In this document: in pieces, positions 28,342 to 40,295 of the stretch
How the letters are laid out: every line of letters begins with the position of its first letter
Numbering within the stretch: the stretch's first letter is position 1
Source: Microbacterium thalli
GTDB lineage: Bacteria > Actinomycetota > Actinomycetes > Actinomycetales > Microbacteriaceae
Direction: 5' to 3'
Length of the DNA: 64,000 bases
Assembly (NCBI RefSeq): GCF_028737325.1
Contig: NZ_JAQZCH010000001.1
Coordinates: 788,732 to 852,731 of the forward strand
Notes under the pieces: model-generated
The model's input: only the letters and a program-made list of their open reading frames with translations
What the model was told of the DNA's origin: nothing
Database searches by the model: none
Made by a program: the position numbers and the translations under genes

Positions 28342-29246
28342 CGCCGGCCTCCCTTGCGCAGCAGGGCGCCGCGCGCCTCTGCGGTGAACTGCTGACTGAC
28401 GAACTGCGCACCGGCGACGGCGAGGAACATCACGAGCCCCGGCAGGATGACGAGCCAGGGATCGGTCGCGAGGTACTTCTGGCCGTCGAAGATCATCGCG
28501 CCCCAGCTGGGCGTGGGCGGCTGCACGCCGAGGCCGAGGTACTCGAGCGAGGCCTCGATGAGCACGATCGTCGCGATGTCCGTCGCGGCGATGATCAGGG
28601 TGTGCGGCCACACGTTCGGCACCACGTGCCGGGTGATGGTCCAGAACGTGTCGGCCCCCTGCGTGAGCGGCGCCACGACGAAGTCCTGCCGGCGGAGCGC
28701 TGCGGCGATGTTGCGGGTGACGCGGGCGTAGCCCACCCACCACGTGCACCCCACGACGAGGATCGTCAGGCCCGCGCTGGGTGAGACGACGGCGCAGATG
28801 GCGATGAGCAGGAGCACCACCGGCATCGCGAGCACGGTGTTCGACACGACCGTGAGCCCGGCCTCGAGCCGGCCGCCGAAGTACCCCGAGACGATGCCGA
28901 CGGTGGTGCCGATGACGGCGTTGAGGGCGACGATGGCGAGGGTGATCCCGAGGGTCACCGACGAGGCCAGGGCGACGCGGCTGAGCAGGTCGCGCCCCAG
29001 CGGATCGGTGCCGAGCGGATGTGCGGCATCGGTGAAGGGCGGCAGCAGCGCACGCGAGAGGTCCTGACCCATCGGGTCGAAGCCCGGCAGGATCGGGCGG
29101 AGAGCCGCGAGTGCGATCACCGCGCCGACCATGGCGAACCCGACAACGGCCGAGGGCCGCAGCTGCAGGCGCGGAGCGCGGGCGGTCGCTGCAGCGTCGG
29201 TGGGCGCACCGGTGACGGGTGCGGGAGCGACGGGCGTGAGGGTCAT
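28338..29246 (-). CDS. ABC importer permease, DppC type
   Basis: A 302-residue inner-membrane permease with about six helices. Diagnostic are the N-terminal HPLGTDPLGRDLLSRVALASSVTLGIT segment and the ATPase-contacting EAA loop around TQGADTFWTITRHVVPNVWP, ending LGLGVQPPTPSWGAMI. It pairs with the DppB-type permease whose stop overlaps its start (ATGA). Confidence 0.92.
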
Positions 29247-30160
29247 GAGTGAGCCGTCCGGGTGTCGATGCGGGAGACGAGGACGTCGACGAGCGTGTTC
29301 ACGAGCACGAACATCACGGCGACGAAGAGCAGGCCGGCCTGCACGATGGGGAAGTCGCGTTGGCTCACCGCGTCGGTGAGCAGGCTGCCGAGGCCCGGCC
29401 AGGCGAACACGACCTCCACCACGACGGTGCCGCCGAGCAGCCCGCCCAGGTTCAGCCCGGCCATCCCCAGCACCGGGGCCAGCGCGTTCGGCAGCATCTG
29501 GGTGAGCAGGATGGCGGCGCGGCTGCGGCCCTGCGCGAAGGCGGTGCGGACGTAGTCCTGCTCAGCCTGCTCGCTCAAAGCGGCATCCAGCAGCCGCAGG
29601 TACATCACGAACTGCCCGGTCGCCAGCGTGATGACCGGCAGCACGAGGCTCGCGGGACTCGTGCGGCCCAGGGAGGGCAGCACCCCGAGCAGCACCGAGA
29701 AGACCAGCACCAGCAGCAGCGCGAAGAAGAAGTCGGGTACGGACTGGCGGATTGCTCCGCTCCAGCCCACGATCGCCCGCAGCAGGCGACTGCCCGTCAG
29801 CTGGATCGCGAGGGCCGCGACGAGGGCGAGGGCGAAGCCGACGACGAAGGCCCAGAACGCCAGCTCGACGGTCGCGGGCACCCGCTCGAGGACGAGCCCG
29901 AGCGCCGATTCGTGCCGCCGGTACGAGTCGCCGAAGTCGCCGACGAAGAGCCCGCCGAGGAAGTCGAGGTACTGCAGCACGATGGGCCGGTCGAATCCGA
30001 GGCTGGCGTTGAGGGCGTCCACCTCGGCGGCGGAGGCGTTGTCGGGTAGGAGCAGGGCCCCGGGTGCGCCGGTGAGTCGGCCGAGGACGAAGCCGACGGT
30101 CACCACCAAGAAGATCGTGGCGACGGCGAGCCCGAGGCGGCGGAGGAGGAAGGGGAGCAC
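29243..30160 (-). CDS. ABC importer permease, DppB type
   Basis: A 305-residue membrane permease that opens the operon. The N-terminus LLRRLGLAVATIFLVVTVGFVLGRLTG, the LGFDRPIVLQYLDFLGGLFVGDFGDSYR periplasmic part and the EAA-type loop YVRTAFAQGRSRAAILLTQMLPNAL are classical for DppB. GTG 30160 lies 7 nt after TAGCGT (30173-30168 on the minus strand), suggesting a leaderless message. Divergent from the FCD regulator across 188 bp. Confidence 0.92.
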   Translation of the reverse strand: MLPFLLRRLGLAVATIFLVVTVGFVLGRLTGAPGALLLPDNASAAEVDALNASLGFDRPIVLQYLDFLGGLFVGDFGDSYRRHESALGLVLERVPATVELAFWAFVVGFALALVAALAIQLTGSRLLRAIVGWSGAIRQSVPDFFFALLLVLVFSVLLGVLPSLGRTSPASLVLPVITLATGQFVMYLRLLDAALSEQAEQDYVRTAFAQGRSRAAILLTQMLPNALAPVLGMAGLNLGGLLGGTVVVEVVFAWPGLGSLLTDAVSQRDFPIVQAGLLFVAVMFVLVNTLVDVLVSRIDTRTAHS

Positions 30161-30239
30161 GAGCCAGACGCTATGGCACGCCTCCGGCCGGATCCGGACG
30201 CGTAACGAACACGCAACACAACCCTTACGCCCGTGTCAT

Positions 30240-30253
30240 TTTGGCGTACCGAA
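30240..30253. promoter_or_regulatory. Candidate FCD-regulator operator between dppB-type gene and gntR
   Basis: TTTGGCGTACCGAA is an imperfect dyad (TTnGG and CCnAA around CGTA) with a central GTAC core, the kind of site bound by FadR/FCD regulators. It lies 80 bp from the permease start and 96 bp from the regulator start in the 188-bp divergent space. The rest of that space shows no gene. Confidence 0.35.
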
Positions 30254-30348
30254 TGGCGACGAACCGAAATAAACAAGGCGTAGAAGCCCCATCTGGGATA
30301 CCAAACCGTGGTGCGCCCCTTCCTCGACGAACCTGCCAGGATGGTCGG

Positions 30349-31038
30349 GTGGACGACGAGACGGATGCCGCGGGCCGGCGCATCGCGCACGCCCTGCGGG
30401 AGCGGATCATCACCGGCGACATCGCGATGGGCGACAAACTCGGTGAGCGTGACGTCGCCGAGCAGCTCGGGGTCTCACGGGTGCCGGTGCGCGAGGCGCT
30501 GCAGCTGCTCGAGTCCGAGGGCTTCGTCTCGTCGTCTCATCGCCGCGCGGCCATCGTCCACACCTTCACGCTCGACGACGCGGTCGAGCTGTTCGACATG
30601 CGCATGCAGCTCGAGCCGTTCGCGGCATCCCTCGCCGCACGGCGCGCCGCCGCAGGGGCTGACACGACCCACCTGGTGGCGGCGTTGGAGGTCGCACACG
30701 TCGTCCACGACGACGACGCGCCCGCGTCGACGCGCAACTCCGACCTGCACGAGGAGATCTTCGCGCTCGCCGCGCACCGCCTGCTGCTGCGGATGAGCGG
30801 GTTGCTGACGGGCCGCACCCGCTGGCTGTTCCGGCTGACGCCGGAGCGCGACACGCAGGGGCGATGGGACGAGCACGACGAGATCGTCGAGGCGATCCTG
30901 GGCGGGCATGCCGACCTGGCGTTCGCCCTGGCCGCATCCCACGTCGAGCGCGGTCGCGTCGAGTCCCTGCCCCGGCTCGCGGACCGGCTGCCCGCGCAAC
31001 CGGTGCCCCGCCGCCGCCGCGGCTCGACGCCGGCCTGA
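30349..31038 (+). CDS. GntR-family transcriptional regulator with FCD domain
   Basis: A 229-residue regulator. The winged helix is at about 8-70 (IAHALRERIITGDIAMGDKLGERDVAEQLGVSRVPVREALQLLESEGFV), followed by a helical FCD effector domain with metal-ligand candidates (FDMRMQLEP, HEEIF, EHDEIVEAI...ASHVERG). It most likely represses the divergent importer/amidohydrolase operon and is released by a metabolite of that pathway. GTG 30349 lies 6 nt after CAGGAT; homology begins right there, so the longer upstream frame was not used. Confidence 0.85.
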   Translation: MDDETDAAGRRIAHALRERIITGDIAMGDKLGERDVAEQLGVSRVPVREALQLLESEGFVSSSHRRAAIVHTFTLDDAVELFDMRMQLEPFAASLAARRAAAGADTTHLVAALEVAHVVHDDDAPASTRNSDLHEEIFALAAHRLLLRMSGLLTGRTRWLFRLTPERDTQGRWDEHDEIVEAILGGHADLAFALAASHVERGRVESLPRLADRLPAQPVPRRRRGSTPA

Positions 31039-31056
31039 CGCCGGGCAGACGCGGAC

Positions 31057-31539
31057 TCAGCCGAGCTGCTTGCGCAGGAACACCTGGAACGTGCCGTCGT
31101 CGTGCGGCACGCGCTCGGACTCGACGTAGCCCTCGCGCTCGTACAGGCGCAGGTTGGCCTCGCTGAGGGAACCGGTGAACAGCTCCGCCTCGCGTGCTCC
31201 CGCCGTGCGGCCGCGCTCTTCGACGGCAGCGAGCAGGGCGGTGCCGATCCCGGCGCCCTGCTGGTCGGGAGCGATCGCGATGCGTCCGATCAGCAGCAGG
31301 TCGCCGTCGACGCGTGCGCGGACCGAGCCGACGATGCGGCCGTCCGTCAGCGCGACGCAGCCGAGGTTGTCCTCGAGCTCGGCGCGCAGCTCGTCGAGCG
31401 TCTGGGTCAGCGGCGGCATGTCGGCCGCGTCGTAGATGAGCGCCTCCGAGACGAAAGCGGCGCGCTGCAGGGTGAGCACCTCGCCGGCATCATCGGGGAC
31501 GATGGGACGGATGCTGCGCCCGTCGGTCTCCGCCGACAT
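31057..31539 (-). CDS. GNAT-family N-acetyltransferase
   Basis: A 160-residue acetyltransferase. The acetyl-CoA pyrophosphate loop is RIAIAPDQQGAGIGTALLAAVEERG (about 92-116), with QRAAFVSEALIYDAADMPPLTQTLDEL in the N-terminal half and the C-terminal NLRLYEREGYVESERVPHDD. Its ATG shares one base with the TGA of the HAD gene upstream (TGATG), so they are cotranscribed. Substrate unknown. Confidence 0.85.
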   Translation of the reverse strand: MSAETDGRSIRPIVPDDAGEVLTLQRAAFVSEALIYDAADMPPLTQTLDELRAELEDNLGCVALTDGRIVGSVRARVDGDLLLIGRIAIAPDQQGAGIGTALLAAVEERGRTAGAREAELFTGSLSEANLRLYEREGYVESERVPHDDGTFQVFLRKQLG

Positions 31540-32408
31540 CAGGCGGCCGTCCGGGGGTCGATGAGCCCGTGGCGGGCGAACGCGTTCCAGATGCCGTCGT
31601 CGAGCACGCCCGTCGTGACCTCGCCGGCGATCCGCTGCAGGGCGGGGTCGGCTTCGGCCATCGCGATGGCGGTGCCGCACACCTCGAACATCTCGACGTC
31701 GTTCCAGCTGTCGCCGATGCCGACCGCGTCGGATGCGTCACGTCCCAGGTGCGCGAGGACGGCCGCGATCCCGGTGCCCTTGTTCGTGCCGCGCATGCCG
31801 ACTTCGCCGTTCGACCCCGTCGGCAGCGGCATGCTGCCGGGGATGACGTGGAAGTCGTCGCCGAGCGCCCGCTGGGTCTTCTCGACGGCGTCGGGGTCGG
31901 CGCTGACGAAGACCGCCTTGGCGATGCGGTCGAGGTCGGCCTCTTCGACGGGCGTGAAGCTCGGCGCGGCGACGACGTCCTCGGCGAGGGCGACGGTGGA
32001 CTGGTCGTCCTCGTGTCGACGGCGCCGTTCCGCGATGAAGTCGGCGATGAACGAGCGCACGCCCGCGCTGGCGTAGACGCCCGCGTGCGACTGGATGAAG
32101 TAGCGCGTGCCCTGCTCGTCGAAGTACGACATGACGCGTTCGACGGCGGCCCGCGGCATCGTCTCGGCGAGGACGGTCTCGTCGCCGACGACGGCGAGCG
32201 CACCCCCGTTCGAGATCGCTCCGTCGAAGCCGATGTCGAGCACGCGGGGGTGGATGTCGCCGGCGGCGCGGCCCGTGCACAGGTAGACGAGGTGCCCGCG
32301 GTCGCGCGCGGCGCGTACCGCGGAGACCGTCGAGGGGGCGATCGTCTCGCCGTGCGCGAGGATGGTGCCGTCGACGTCGAGGAAGATGATGCGAGATTCC
32401 GACGTCAC
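31539..32408 (-). CDS. HAD-superfamily hydrolase, Cof type (IIB)
   Basis: A 289-residue phosphatase. HAD motif I is IIFLDVDGTIL with nucleophile and acid/base Asp, motif II is in LVYLCTGRAAG, Lys of motif III in NKGTGIAAVLAHLG, and motif IV is GIGDSWNDVEMFEVCG. The large type IIB cap lies between about 85 and 190. Such enzymes dephosphorylate sugar phosphates or cofactors such as FMN and PLP. GTG 32408 lies 6 nt after TACGCT. It is clearly paralogous to the HAD gene ending at 33402, on the other side of mmuM. Confidence 0.87.
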   Translation of the reverse strand: MTSESRIIFLDVDGTILAHGETIAPSTVSAVRAARDRGHLVYLCTGRAAGDIHPRVLDIGFDGAISNGGALAVVGDETVLAETMPRAAVERVMSYFDEQGTRYFIQSHAGVYASAGVRSFIADFIAERRRRHEDDQSTVALAEDVVAAPSFTPVEEADLDRIAKAVFVSADPDAVEKTQRALGDDFHVIPGSMPLPTGSNGEVGMRGTNKGTGIAAVLAHLGRDASDAVGIGDSWNDVEMFEVCGTAIAMAEADPALQRIAGEVTTGVLDDGIWNAFARHGLIDPRTAA

Positions 32409-32414
32409 CCCTCC

Positions 32415-32476
32415 AGCGTAATGCGGCGTCGCATGGGCAGACGGTGAACGGTCGCGGTCGCACCGCCACTTAGAGT
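32415..32476. promoter_or_regulatory. Divergent leaderless promoters for the HAD gene and mmuM
   Basis: On the minus strand TACGCT (32420-32415) precedes the HAD GTG by 6 nt; on the plus strand TAGAGT (32471-32476) precedes the mmuM ATG by 6 nt. Both fit a -10 hexamer placing transcription start at the start codon. GGAGGG directly abuts the HAD GTG and is too close to be a ribosome site. Confidence 0.55.
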
Positions 32477-32482
32477 GACGAC

Positions 32483-33370
32483 ATGCTCGACCTGCGCACC
32501 GCTCTGGTCACCGGCCCGGTCGTGCTCGACGGGGGTCTGGGCACCACGCTCGAGGCGGCGGGACACGACGTCACGGGCGAGCTGTGGTCGGCGCGGGTGC
32601 TGGCCGAGACGCCCGCCGCCGTCCGGTCCGCGCACGCGCGTTACGCCGCCGCCGGCGCCGAGGTGCTCACGACGGGTTCGTACCAGATCGGGTTCGACAA
32701 TCTCGCCGCCGCCGGCTTCGACGCCGCGCAGACGCGTCGCCTGCTGCACCTGTCGGTGCGCGTCGCCCGCGAGGGTGCGGCCGAGGCCGGGCGGGACGCC
32801 TGGGTGGCGGCATCCGTGGGTCCGTACGGTGCCACCCGCGCGGACGGCAGCGAGTACACCGGCGACGACGGCCTGTCGGTCGCCGAGCTCGAGCGCTGGC
32901 ACCGGCGGCGGCTCGAGGCGATCGTCGACGCCGAGCCGGACGTCCTGGCCATCGAGACGATCGCCTCGCCCGCCGAGGCCGAGGCGGTGATGCGGGCGAT
33001 CGACGGCATCGGCATCCCGTCGTGGGTCGCCCTGTCGGCGGCGAGCCGTGCGTTCGACGCGGCGTCACTGCGCGAGACCCTGGCCGCGAGCGCGCGCATC
33101 GCGGGGGTGATCGCCGTCGGTGTCAACTGCTGCCCGCCCGAGACCGTCGCGTCCGCGCTCGCCGATCCGGTGGCCGTGCCCTTCGTCGTGTACCCCAACA
33201 GCGGCGAGACGTGGGATGCCGCGGCGCGGACGTGGTCGGGAGAGCCGGGCCTGCCGCTCATCGGCCTCGACGGCTGGCTCGCCGCCGGCGCGCGACTCAT
33301 CGGCGGCTGCTGCCGCACGACGCCCGACGACACCGCGGCACTCGCCGCGCGCCTCCACGCCCGGCGCTGA
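32483..33370 (+). CDS. mmuM: Homocysteine S-methyltransferase
   Basis: A 295-residue zinc methyltransferase that moves a methyl group from S-methylmethionine (or S-adenosylmethionine) to homocysteine, making methionine. The zinc ligands are intact: Cys in GVNCCPPET (about 216-219) and the C-terminal pair in LIGGCCRTTP. VLDGGLGTTLEAAG opens the barrel, and PFVVYPNSGETWDA is also conserved. No mmuP permease is adjacent. Leaderless start as described for the promoter. Flanked by the two paralogous HAD genes. Confidence 0.9.
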   Translation: MLDLRTALVTGPVVLDGGLGTTLEAAGHDVTGELWSARVLAETPAAVRSAHARYAAAGAEVLTTGSYQIGFDNLAAAGFDAAQTRRLLHLSVRVAREGAAEAGRDAWVAASVGPYGATRADGSEYTGDDGLSVAELERWHRRRLEAIVDAEPDVLAIETIASPAEAEAVMRAIDGIGIPSWVALSAASRAFDAASLRETLAASARIAGVIAVGVNCCPPETVASALADPVAVPFVVYPNSGETWDAAARTWSGEPGLPLIGLDGWLAAGARLIGGCCRTTPDDTAALAARLHARR

Positions 33371-33401
33371 GTCGTCGCTCATCGGGCCGTCGTTCGCGCG
33401 G

Positions 33402-34277
33402 TCAGATCAGGCCGTGGCGGACGAACGCGTGGTGGATGCCGTCGTCGTCGATGGCGGTCGTGACCTCGTCGGCGAGGGCCTGCACGGCGGGGTCGGCGTT
33501 GCCCATCGCGATCGAGGTGCCGCACACCTCGAACATCTCGGCGTCGTTCCAGTTGTCGCCGATGCCGATCGCGTCGACCGGGTCGACCCCGAGATGAGCA
33601 AGCACCTCGAGGATCGCGGCGCCCTTGTTGACCCCGCGCGGCGCGACCTCGCCCGAGCTCCCTTCCGGAAGCGGGATCGTCCCCGAGACGACGGCGAAGT
33701 CGGGTGCGAGTTCGGCGAGCAGGTCGGCGACGGCCTGCGCGTCGTCGCCGAGGATGACGGCCTTGGCGACCTCGGCGTCGGAGAAGTGGATGTCGTCGTC
33801 GAAGGTCTTCATGCCGACGCTGAAGAACTCGAGCTCGTCCGGGTCGAGCCCGGCGGCGCGCGCCCGCTCCGTGTGCAGGAGGCGGTCGCGCTCGAGCCGG
33901 TCGGCGAGCACCGCCGGCAACCCGGGGCTGGCGAAGAGGCGGTCGTACGACTGGAAGTACCAGTGGATGCCACGGGCCTCGAACTCCTGGGCGAGTCGGG
34001 CGATCTCGGACGCCGACATCAGGCGCGAGACGATGAGCTCGTCGCCGACGTTCGCGAAGGCGCCGCCGTTGGTGACGGCACCGTCGAAGCCGATGTCGAG
34101 GATGGGGCCGCGCAGCTCGGCCATGCCGCGTCCGGTGCTGAGGAGGACGAGGTGGCCGTTCTCTCGGGCGCGGCGCACCGCCGCGACCGCGCTCGGGGGC
34201 AGGCGGGTGCCGTCCTGCAGCAGAGTGCCGTCGACGTCGAGGAAGACGGCGCGGCGGCGGACGGGGGACGGGGTCAT
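33402..34277 (-). CDS. HAD-superfamily hydrolase, Cof type (IIB), paralogue of the gene at 31539
   Basis: A 291-residue HAD phosphatase with AVFLDVDGTLL, LVLLSTGRGMAE, NKGAAILEVLAHLG and GIGDNWNDAEMFEVCGTSIAM. Motif order, cap size and the ending (DDGIHHAFVRHGLI) closely parallel the other HAD gene (DDGIWNAFARHGLI), so the two arose by duplication. It lies downstream of the beta-glucosidase gene on the same strand but beyond a strong hairpin, so it may be only partly cotranscribed. Substrate unknown; a sugar phosphate is a reasonable guess from context. Confidence 0.86.
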   Translation of the reverse strand: MTPSPVRRRAVFLDVDGTLLQDGTRLPPSAVAAVRRARENGHLVLLSTGRGMAELRGPILDIGFDGAVTNGGAFANVGDELIVSRLMSASEIARLAQEFEARGIHWYFQSYDRLFASPGLPAVLADRLERDRLLHTERARAAGLDPDELEFFSVGMKTFDDDIHFSDAEVAKAVILGDDAQAVADLLAELAPDFAVVSGTIPLPEGSSGEVAPRGVNKGAAILEVLAHLGVDPVDAIGIGDNWNDAEMFEVCGTSIAMGNADPAVQALADEVTTAIDDDGIHHAFVRHGLI

Positions 34278-34302
34278 GGCTATCCTCTCGGGGCGAAGAG
34301 AA

Positions 34303-34345
34303 GGGCGCGGCCGCGGGCCAGAAGGAGGGCCCCGCGACCGCGCCC
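34303..34345 (-). terminator. Strong terminator hairpin after the beta-glucosidase gene
   Basis: GGGCGCGGCCGCGGG (34303-34317) pairs with CCCGCGACCGCGCCC (34331-34345) with a single mismatch around a 13-nt loop. On the minus strand it is followed by TTCTCTTC, fitting termination of the bgl transcript before the HAD gene. Confidence 0.75.
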
Positions 34346-34380
34346 GGTCGGGTGAGGCGGGCGGATGCCGCGCCGTCGGG

Positions 34381-37732
<3,352 letters not shown>

Positions 37733-37807
37733 CGGGACTGCTCGCTTTCTGCCGCAGCATCGCGGCTCTCGGGTTGAGGAGCCCCCGCATCCCTGTTTCC
37801 GGGCAAC

Positions 37808-37859
37808 AAAAAAACCTGAACTCGTTCACCGCCGATTCGGCGATGTGAGTTCAGGTTTT
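37808..37859 (-). terminator. Conditional terminator in the bgl leader
   Basis: On the minus strand AAAACCTGAACTC (37859-37847) pairs perfectly with GAGTTCAGGTTTT, followed by a run of T (TTTTTTT at 37814-37808). The inner loop can pair too (CGCCGAATCGGCG). Its upstream arm overlaps the last 6 nt of the RAT, so RAT folding and termination exclude each other. Confidence 0.93.
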
Positions 37860-37882
37860 GCCCGCTGCCGCGGTAACAATCC
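37854..37882 (-). promoter_or_regulatory. Ribonucleic antiterminator (RAT) for the BglG/LicT protein
   Basis: The 29-nt minus-strand element runs from GGATTGTTACCGCGG through CAGCGGGCAAAACC, matching the LicT/BglG RAT consensus (GGATTGTTAC...GGCAAAACC) with the loop motif intact. It lies 34 bp after the antiterminator gene and overlaps the terminator arm. Binding of the dimeric antiterminator should let polymerase continue into the PTS gene. Confidence 0.95.
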
Positions 37883-37917
37883 GGAGACTTCTGCAGGGCA
37901 GCGACGCCCTGCGCGAG

Positions 37918-38844
37918 TCACGGTACCACGGGTGGTTCGTTCTCGCCACCGCCGTGGGTGCCACCGCTGTTCGCGCCCACCTGCGAGGCGAGTCGCTCGA
38001 CGTGCACGATGACGTACAGCAGCTCTTCGTCCGTCAGCTCGGACTCCGTCGCGGCACGGACGTAGGCCTTGACCTCTTCGGCGATGGCGTACGAGCGCGG
38101 GTAGCTGTGCTTGGCGAACTCGAAGAACGAGGTGTCGGCGCTGCGCAGCATGCTCTTGGACACCAGTCGCTGCAGCAGGAACTGGATGTGCAGGATGAAG
38201 CGGGCGTAGTCGGGGCTGTCGACGTCGAGCTTCACGCCGAGTCCGTTCTCGACCGTGAGGACGACGTGCTGCAGTCTGCGGAACAGCAGCGCGGCGGTGC
38301 CGTTGGGCTCGTCGCGGGTCGCGTTGAGCAGGTGCATGGTGAGGAACACGGCCTCTTCGGTCGGCAGCTCGCGTCCGAGCGACTCCGAGATCGCGGCGGC
38401 CATGCGCTGCGCCGCCGAGAATTCGTGCGGGTGCAGCACCCGCAGCTCGGGCATGTTCGTCACCGGGATGCGGATGCCGTTGTCGAGGCGTTCCAGCACG
38501 AACTGGATGTGGTCGATGACGGCCATCGTGAAGAACCGGTCGAGGTGGTGGCCGAGGCGGCGCTCGGCCTCGTCGACCGCGCGGGTGACGGCCTCGATGA
38601 TCGGGTACGGCACGTCGGTGAGCAGCTGCCGTTCGCGGTCGCCCTGGTCACCGGCATCCAGGATGAACGTCTTCTCGACCTTGTCGGGGTCGAGGCTGTC
38701 GGACGGCTTCAGCTGGAAGCCCAGGCCCCGGCCCATGAGCACGCGTTCCCGACCGTGCTCGTCGATGGTGATGACGACGTTGTTGTTCAACACCTTGTGC
38801 ACGACGGTTCCGCGCGCGGGCGGGGCGACGTCGTCGAGAGCCAT
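37918..38844 (-). CDS. licT: BglG/LicT-family transcription antiterminator
   Basis: A 308-residue RNA-binding regulator. The N-terminal co-antiterminator domain is at about 13-66 (VVHKVLNNNVVITIDEHGRE, MGRGLGFQ), followed by two PTS regulation domains: PRD1 with FTMAVIDHIQFVLERLDNG and LRVLHPHEFSAAQRMAAAI, PRD2 with FILHIQFLLQRL and LLYVIVHVERL. Histidines in the PRDs are phosphorylated by EIIB (inhibiting) or HPr (activating). The ATG lies 6 nt after TAGAAT, so the message is probably leaderless. Target RAT sits immediately downstream. The C-terminal ~15 residues are low-complexity (GGTHGGGENEPPVVP). Confidence 0.93.
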   Translation of the reverse strand: MALDDVAPPARGTVVHKVLNNNVVITIDEHGRERVLMGRGLGFQLKPSDSLDPDKVEKTFILDAGDQGDRERQLLTDVPYPIIEAVTRAVDEAERRLGHHLDRFFTMAVIDHIQFVLERLDNGIRIPVTNMPELRVLHPHEFSAAQRMAAAISESLGRELPTEEAVFLTMHLLNATRDEPNGTAALLFRRLQHVVLTVENGLGVKLDVDSPDYARFILHIQFLLQRLVSKSMLRSADTSFFEFAKHSYPRSYAIAEEVKAYVRAATESELTDEELLYVIVHVERLASQVGANSGGTHGGGENEPPVVP

Positions 38845-38850
38845 GGCTGC

Positions 38851-38856
38851 ATTCTA
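38851..38856 (-). promoter_or_regulatory. -10 element of the leaderless licT message
   Basis: TAGAAT on the minus strand, 6 nt before the ATG. It is the closest match to TATAAT in the 124-bp gap upstream of licT; the rest of that gap is GC-rich and shows no gene. No convincing -35 is visible. Confidence 0.5.
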
Positions 38857-38968
38857 AGAGTCGCCGCCGAGGGCGTTGCCCAGAGACCGCGCGGTGCTCG
38901 CGCGCTGTCGCCGCGCAGACGCAGCGGACCACGCGTGCAGCCTCGGGGCTGAGGGACTGCCTGTTCCC

Positions 38969-40291
38969 CTACGGTGCGGGCAGAACGGATCCGTACTGCA
39001 GTGGCAACCCGGCGTGCTCGCGCAAGGTTCGCCCCTCGTACGCGTCGTGGAAGATTCCCCTTTCGCGCAACAGCGGCACCGCCTCATCGACGAAGGCGTC
39101 GATCTGAGTGCTGAAGTCGTCGAAGTTCAGCATGAAGCCATCCGCCGCGCCTCCTTCGAACCACGCCTGCAGGTGGTCGGCGACCTGCTCGGCGGTTCCG
39201 ACCACCGTGGGCGAGGGGTCGAAGATCGCGTGCGCGAGGATGTCGCGCGGCGACCACCCCGCGTGTGCGAGTTCGACGGCTCGGGCCGACCGTGCGTCGC
39301 GCGGGTGGGCGCGCACGGCGGCGAGCTGCGCCGGGGTGAGCGGCTCATCGGGCTGGCTCAGTCCGATCTGCAGACCGAGGTACGCACTCAGGCGCGCCAG
39401 GGGCCCATCGATCGCCAGGTGGGCATCGAGCGCGAGGCGCATGTCGAGTGCTTCACGCTCGGATGCGCCGACCGTGAAGCCTGCAAAAGCAATGAACCTG
39501 ACCTCCTCGGGGTTGCGCCCTGCCTGTGTGACTGCCCGTCGCACCATCTCGCGCTGCGAGCGACCTTCTTCGATGCTCGACGGCATTCCGATCACCACGT
39601 CCGCGTACATGCCAGCAGCCTGAAGACCGAGTCCGCTGCTCAGGGGCATCACGATGACCGGCTGCCCCTGGTCGGACGGCGGCACGGGTAGCGGTCCGCG
39701 CGATCCCACCCGCGAGCCGTACAGGTCGACGGGCTGCACGTGCGCCGGGTCGGCGAACATGCCGTTCGGATCGGGCTGCCCCGCCTCGAGGCCCCAACTG
39801 CCCCATAGCCTCTGAACGATCTGCATCGTTTCGTGCAGCCGCTCGTACTTGTTCTCGCGCGCTGGGGCTTGTTGTCCGAAGTTGGCGAAGGCTTCAGGTT
39901 CGTAACTCGGTACCGCGTTCCAGCCCACCCGGCCGTGGCTATACACATCGAGGGCTTTGAGCTGACGGGCCAGCAGATACGGCTCGGTGAAGGACGTCGA
40001 CACGGTCGCGACCAGGCCGAGGCGCTGTGTCGCCCGAGACACGGCCGACAGGGTGATGATCGGGTCGAGGTTGAAGATCGGATTGGCGGTGGCGAGATCG
40101 TCTCGCAGGAACAGCCGGTCGGCGATGAACATGAATTGCAGCGTGCCCCGCTCCGCCGCCTGCGCGTAGGTCGCCGTGAGCTCGATGTCGGTGTATGCCT
40201 GGGGATCGACGTGGGGCATCCGCCAGGTGGCGGGGTGCGTGCCGAAATTGTTCGTCAACGCTACGCCGAGGATCATCTGCTTCTCCGTCAC
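38969..40291 (-). CDS. LLM-class flavin-dependent monooxygenase (NtaA/SnaA/SoxA-type), copy 1
   Basis: A 440-residue bacterial-luciferase-like monooxygenase of the FMNH2-dependent two-component NtaA/DszA/SnaA group. Diagnostic are ATWRMPHVDPQAYTDIEL, the cofactor region FMFIADRLF, the family motif HGRVGWNAVPSYEPEAFANFG, and LWGSW. Members oxidise nitrilotriacetate, dibenzothiophene sulfone, alkanesulfonates and similar compounds, needing reduced FMN from a partner reductase. GTG 40291 has GGAGGGG upstream, and 4 bp separate it from the upstream paralogue. Substrate unknown. Confidence 0.88.
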   Translation of the reverse strand: MTEKQMILGVALTNNFGTHPATWRMPHVDPQAYTDIELTATYAQAAERGTLQFMFIADRLFLRDDLATANPIFNLDPIITLSAVSRATQRLGLVATVSTSFTEPYLLARQLKALDVYSHGRVGWNAVPSYEPEAFANFGQQAPARENKYERLHETMQIVQRLWGSWGLEAGQPDPNGMFADPAHVQPVDLYGSRVGSRGPLPVPPSDQGQPVIVMPLSSGLGLQAAGMYADVVIGMPSSIEEGRSQREMVRRAVTQAGRNPEEVRFIAFAGFTVGASEREALDMRLALDAHLAIDGPLARLSAYLGLQIGLSQPDEPLTPAQLAAVRAHPRDARSARAVELAHAGWSPRDILAHAIFDPSPTVVGTAEQVADHLQAWFEGGAADGFMLNFDDFSTQIDAFVDEAVPLLRERGIFHDAYEGRTLREHAGLPLQYGSVLPAP

Positions 40292-40295
40292 GAGT

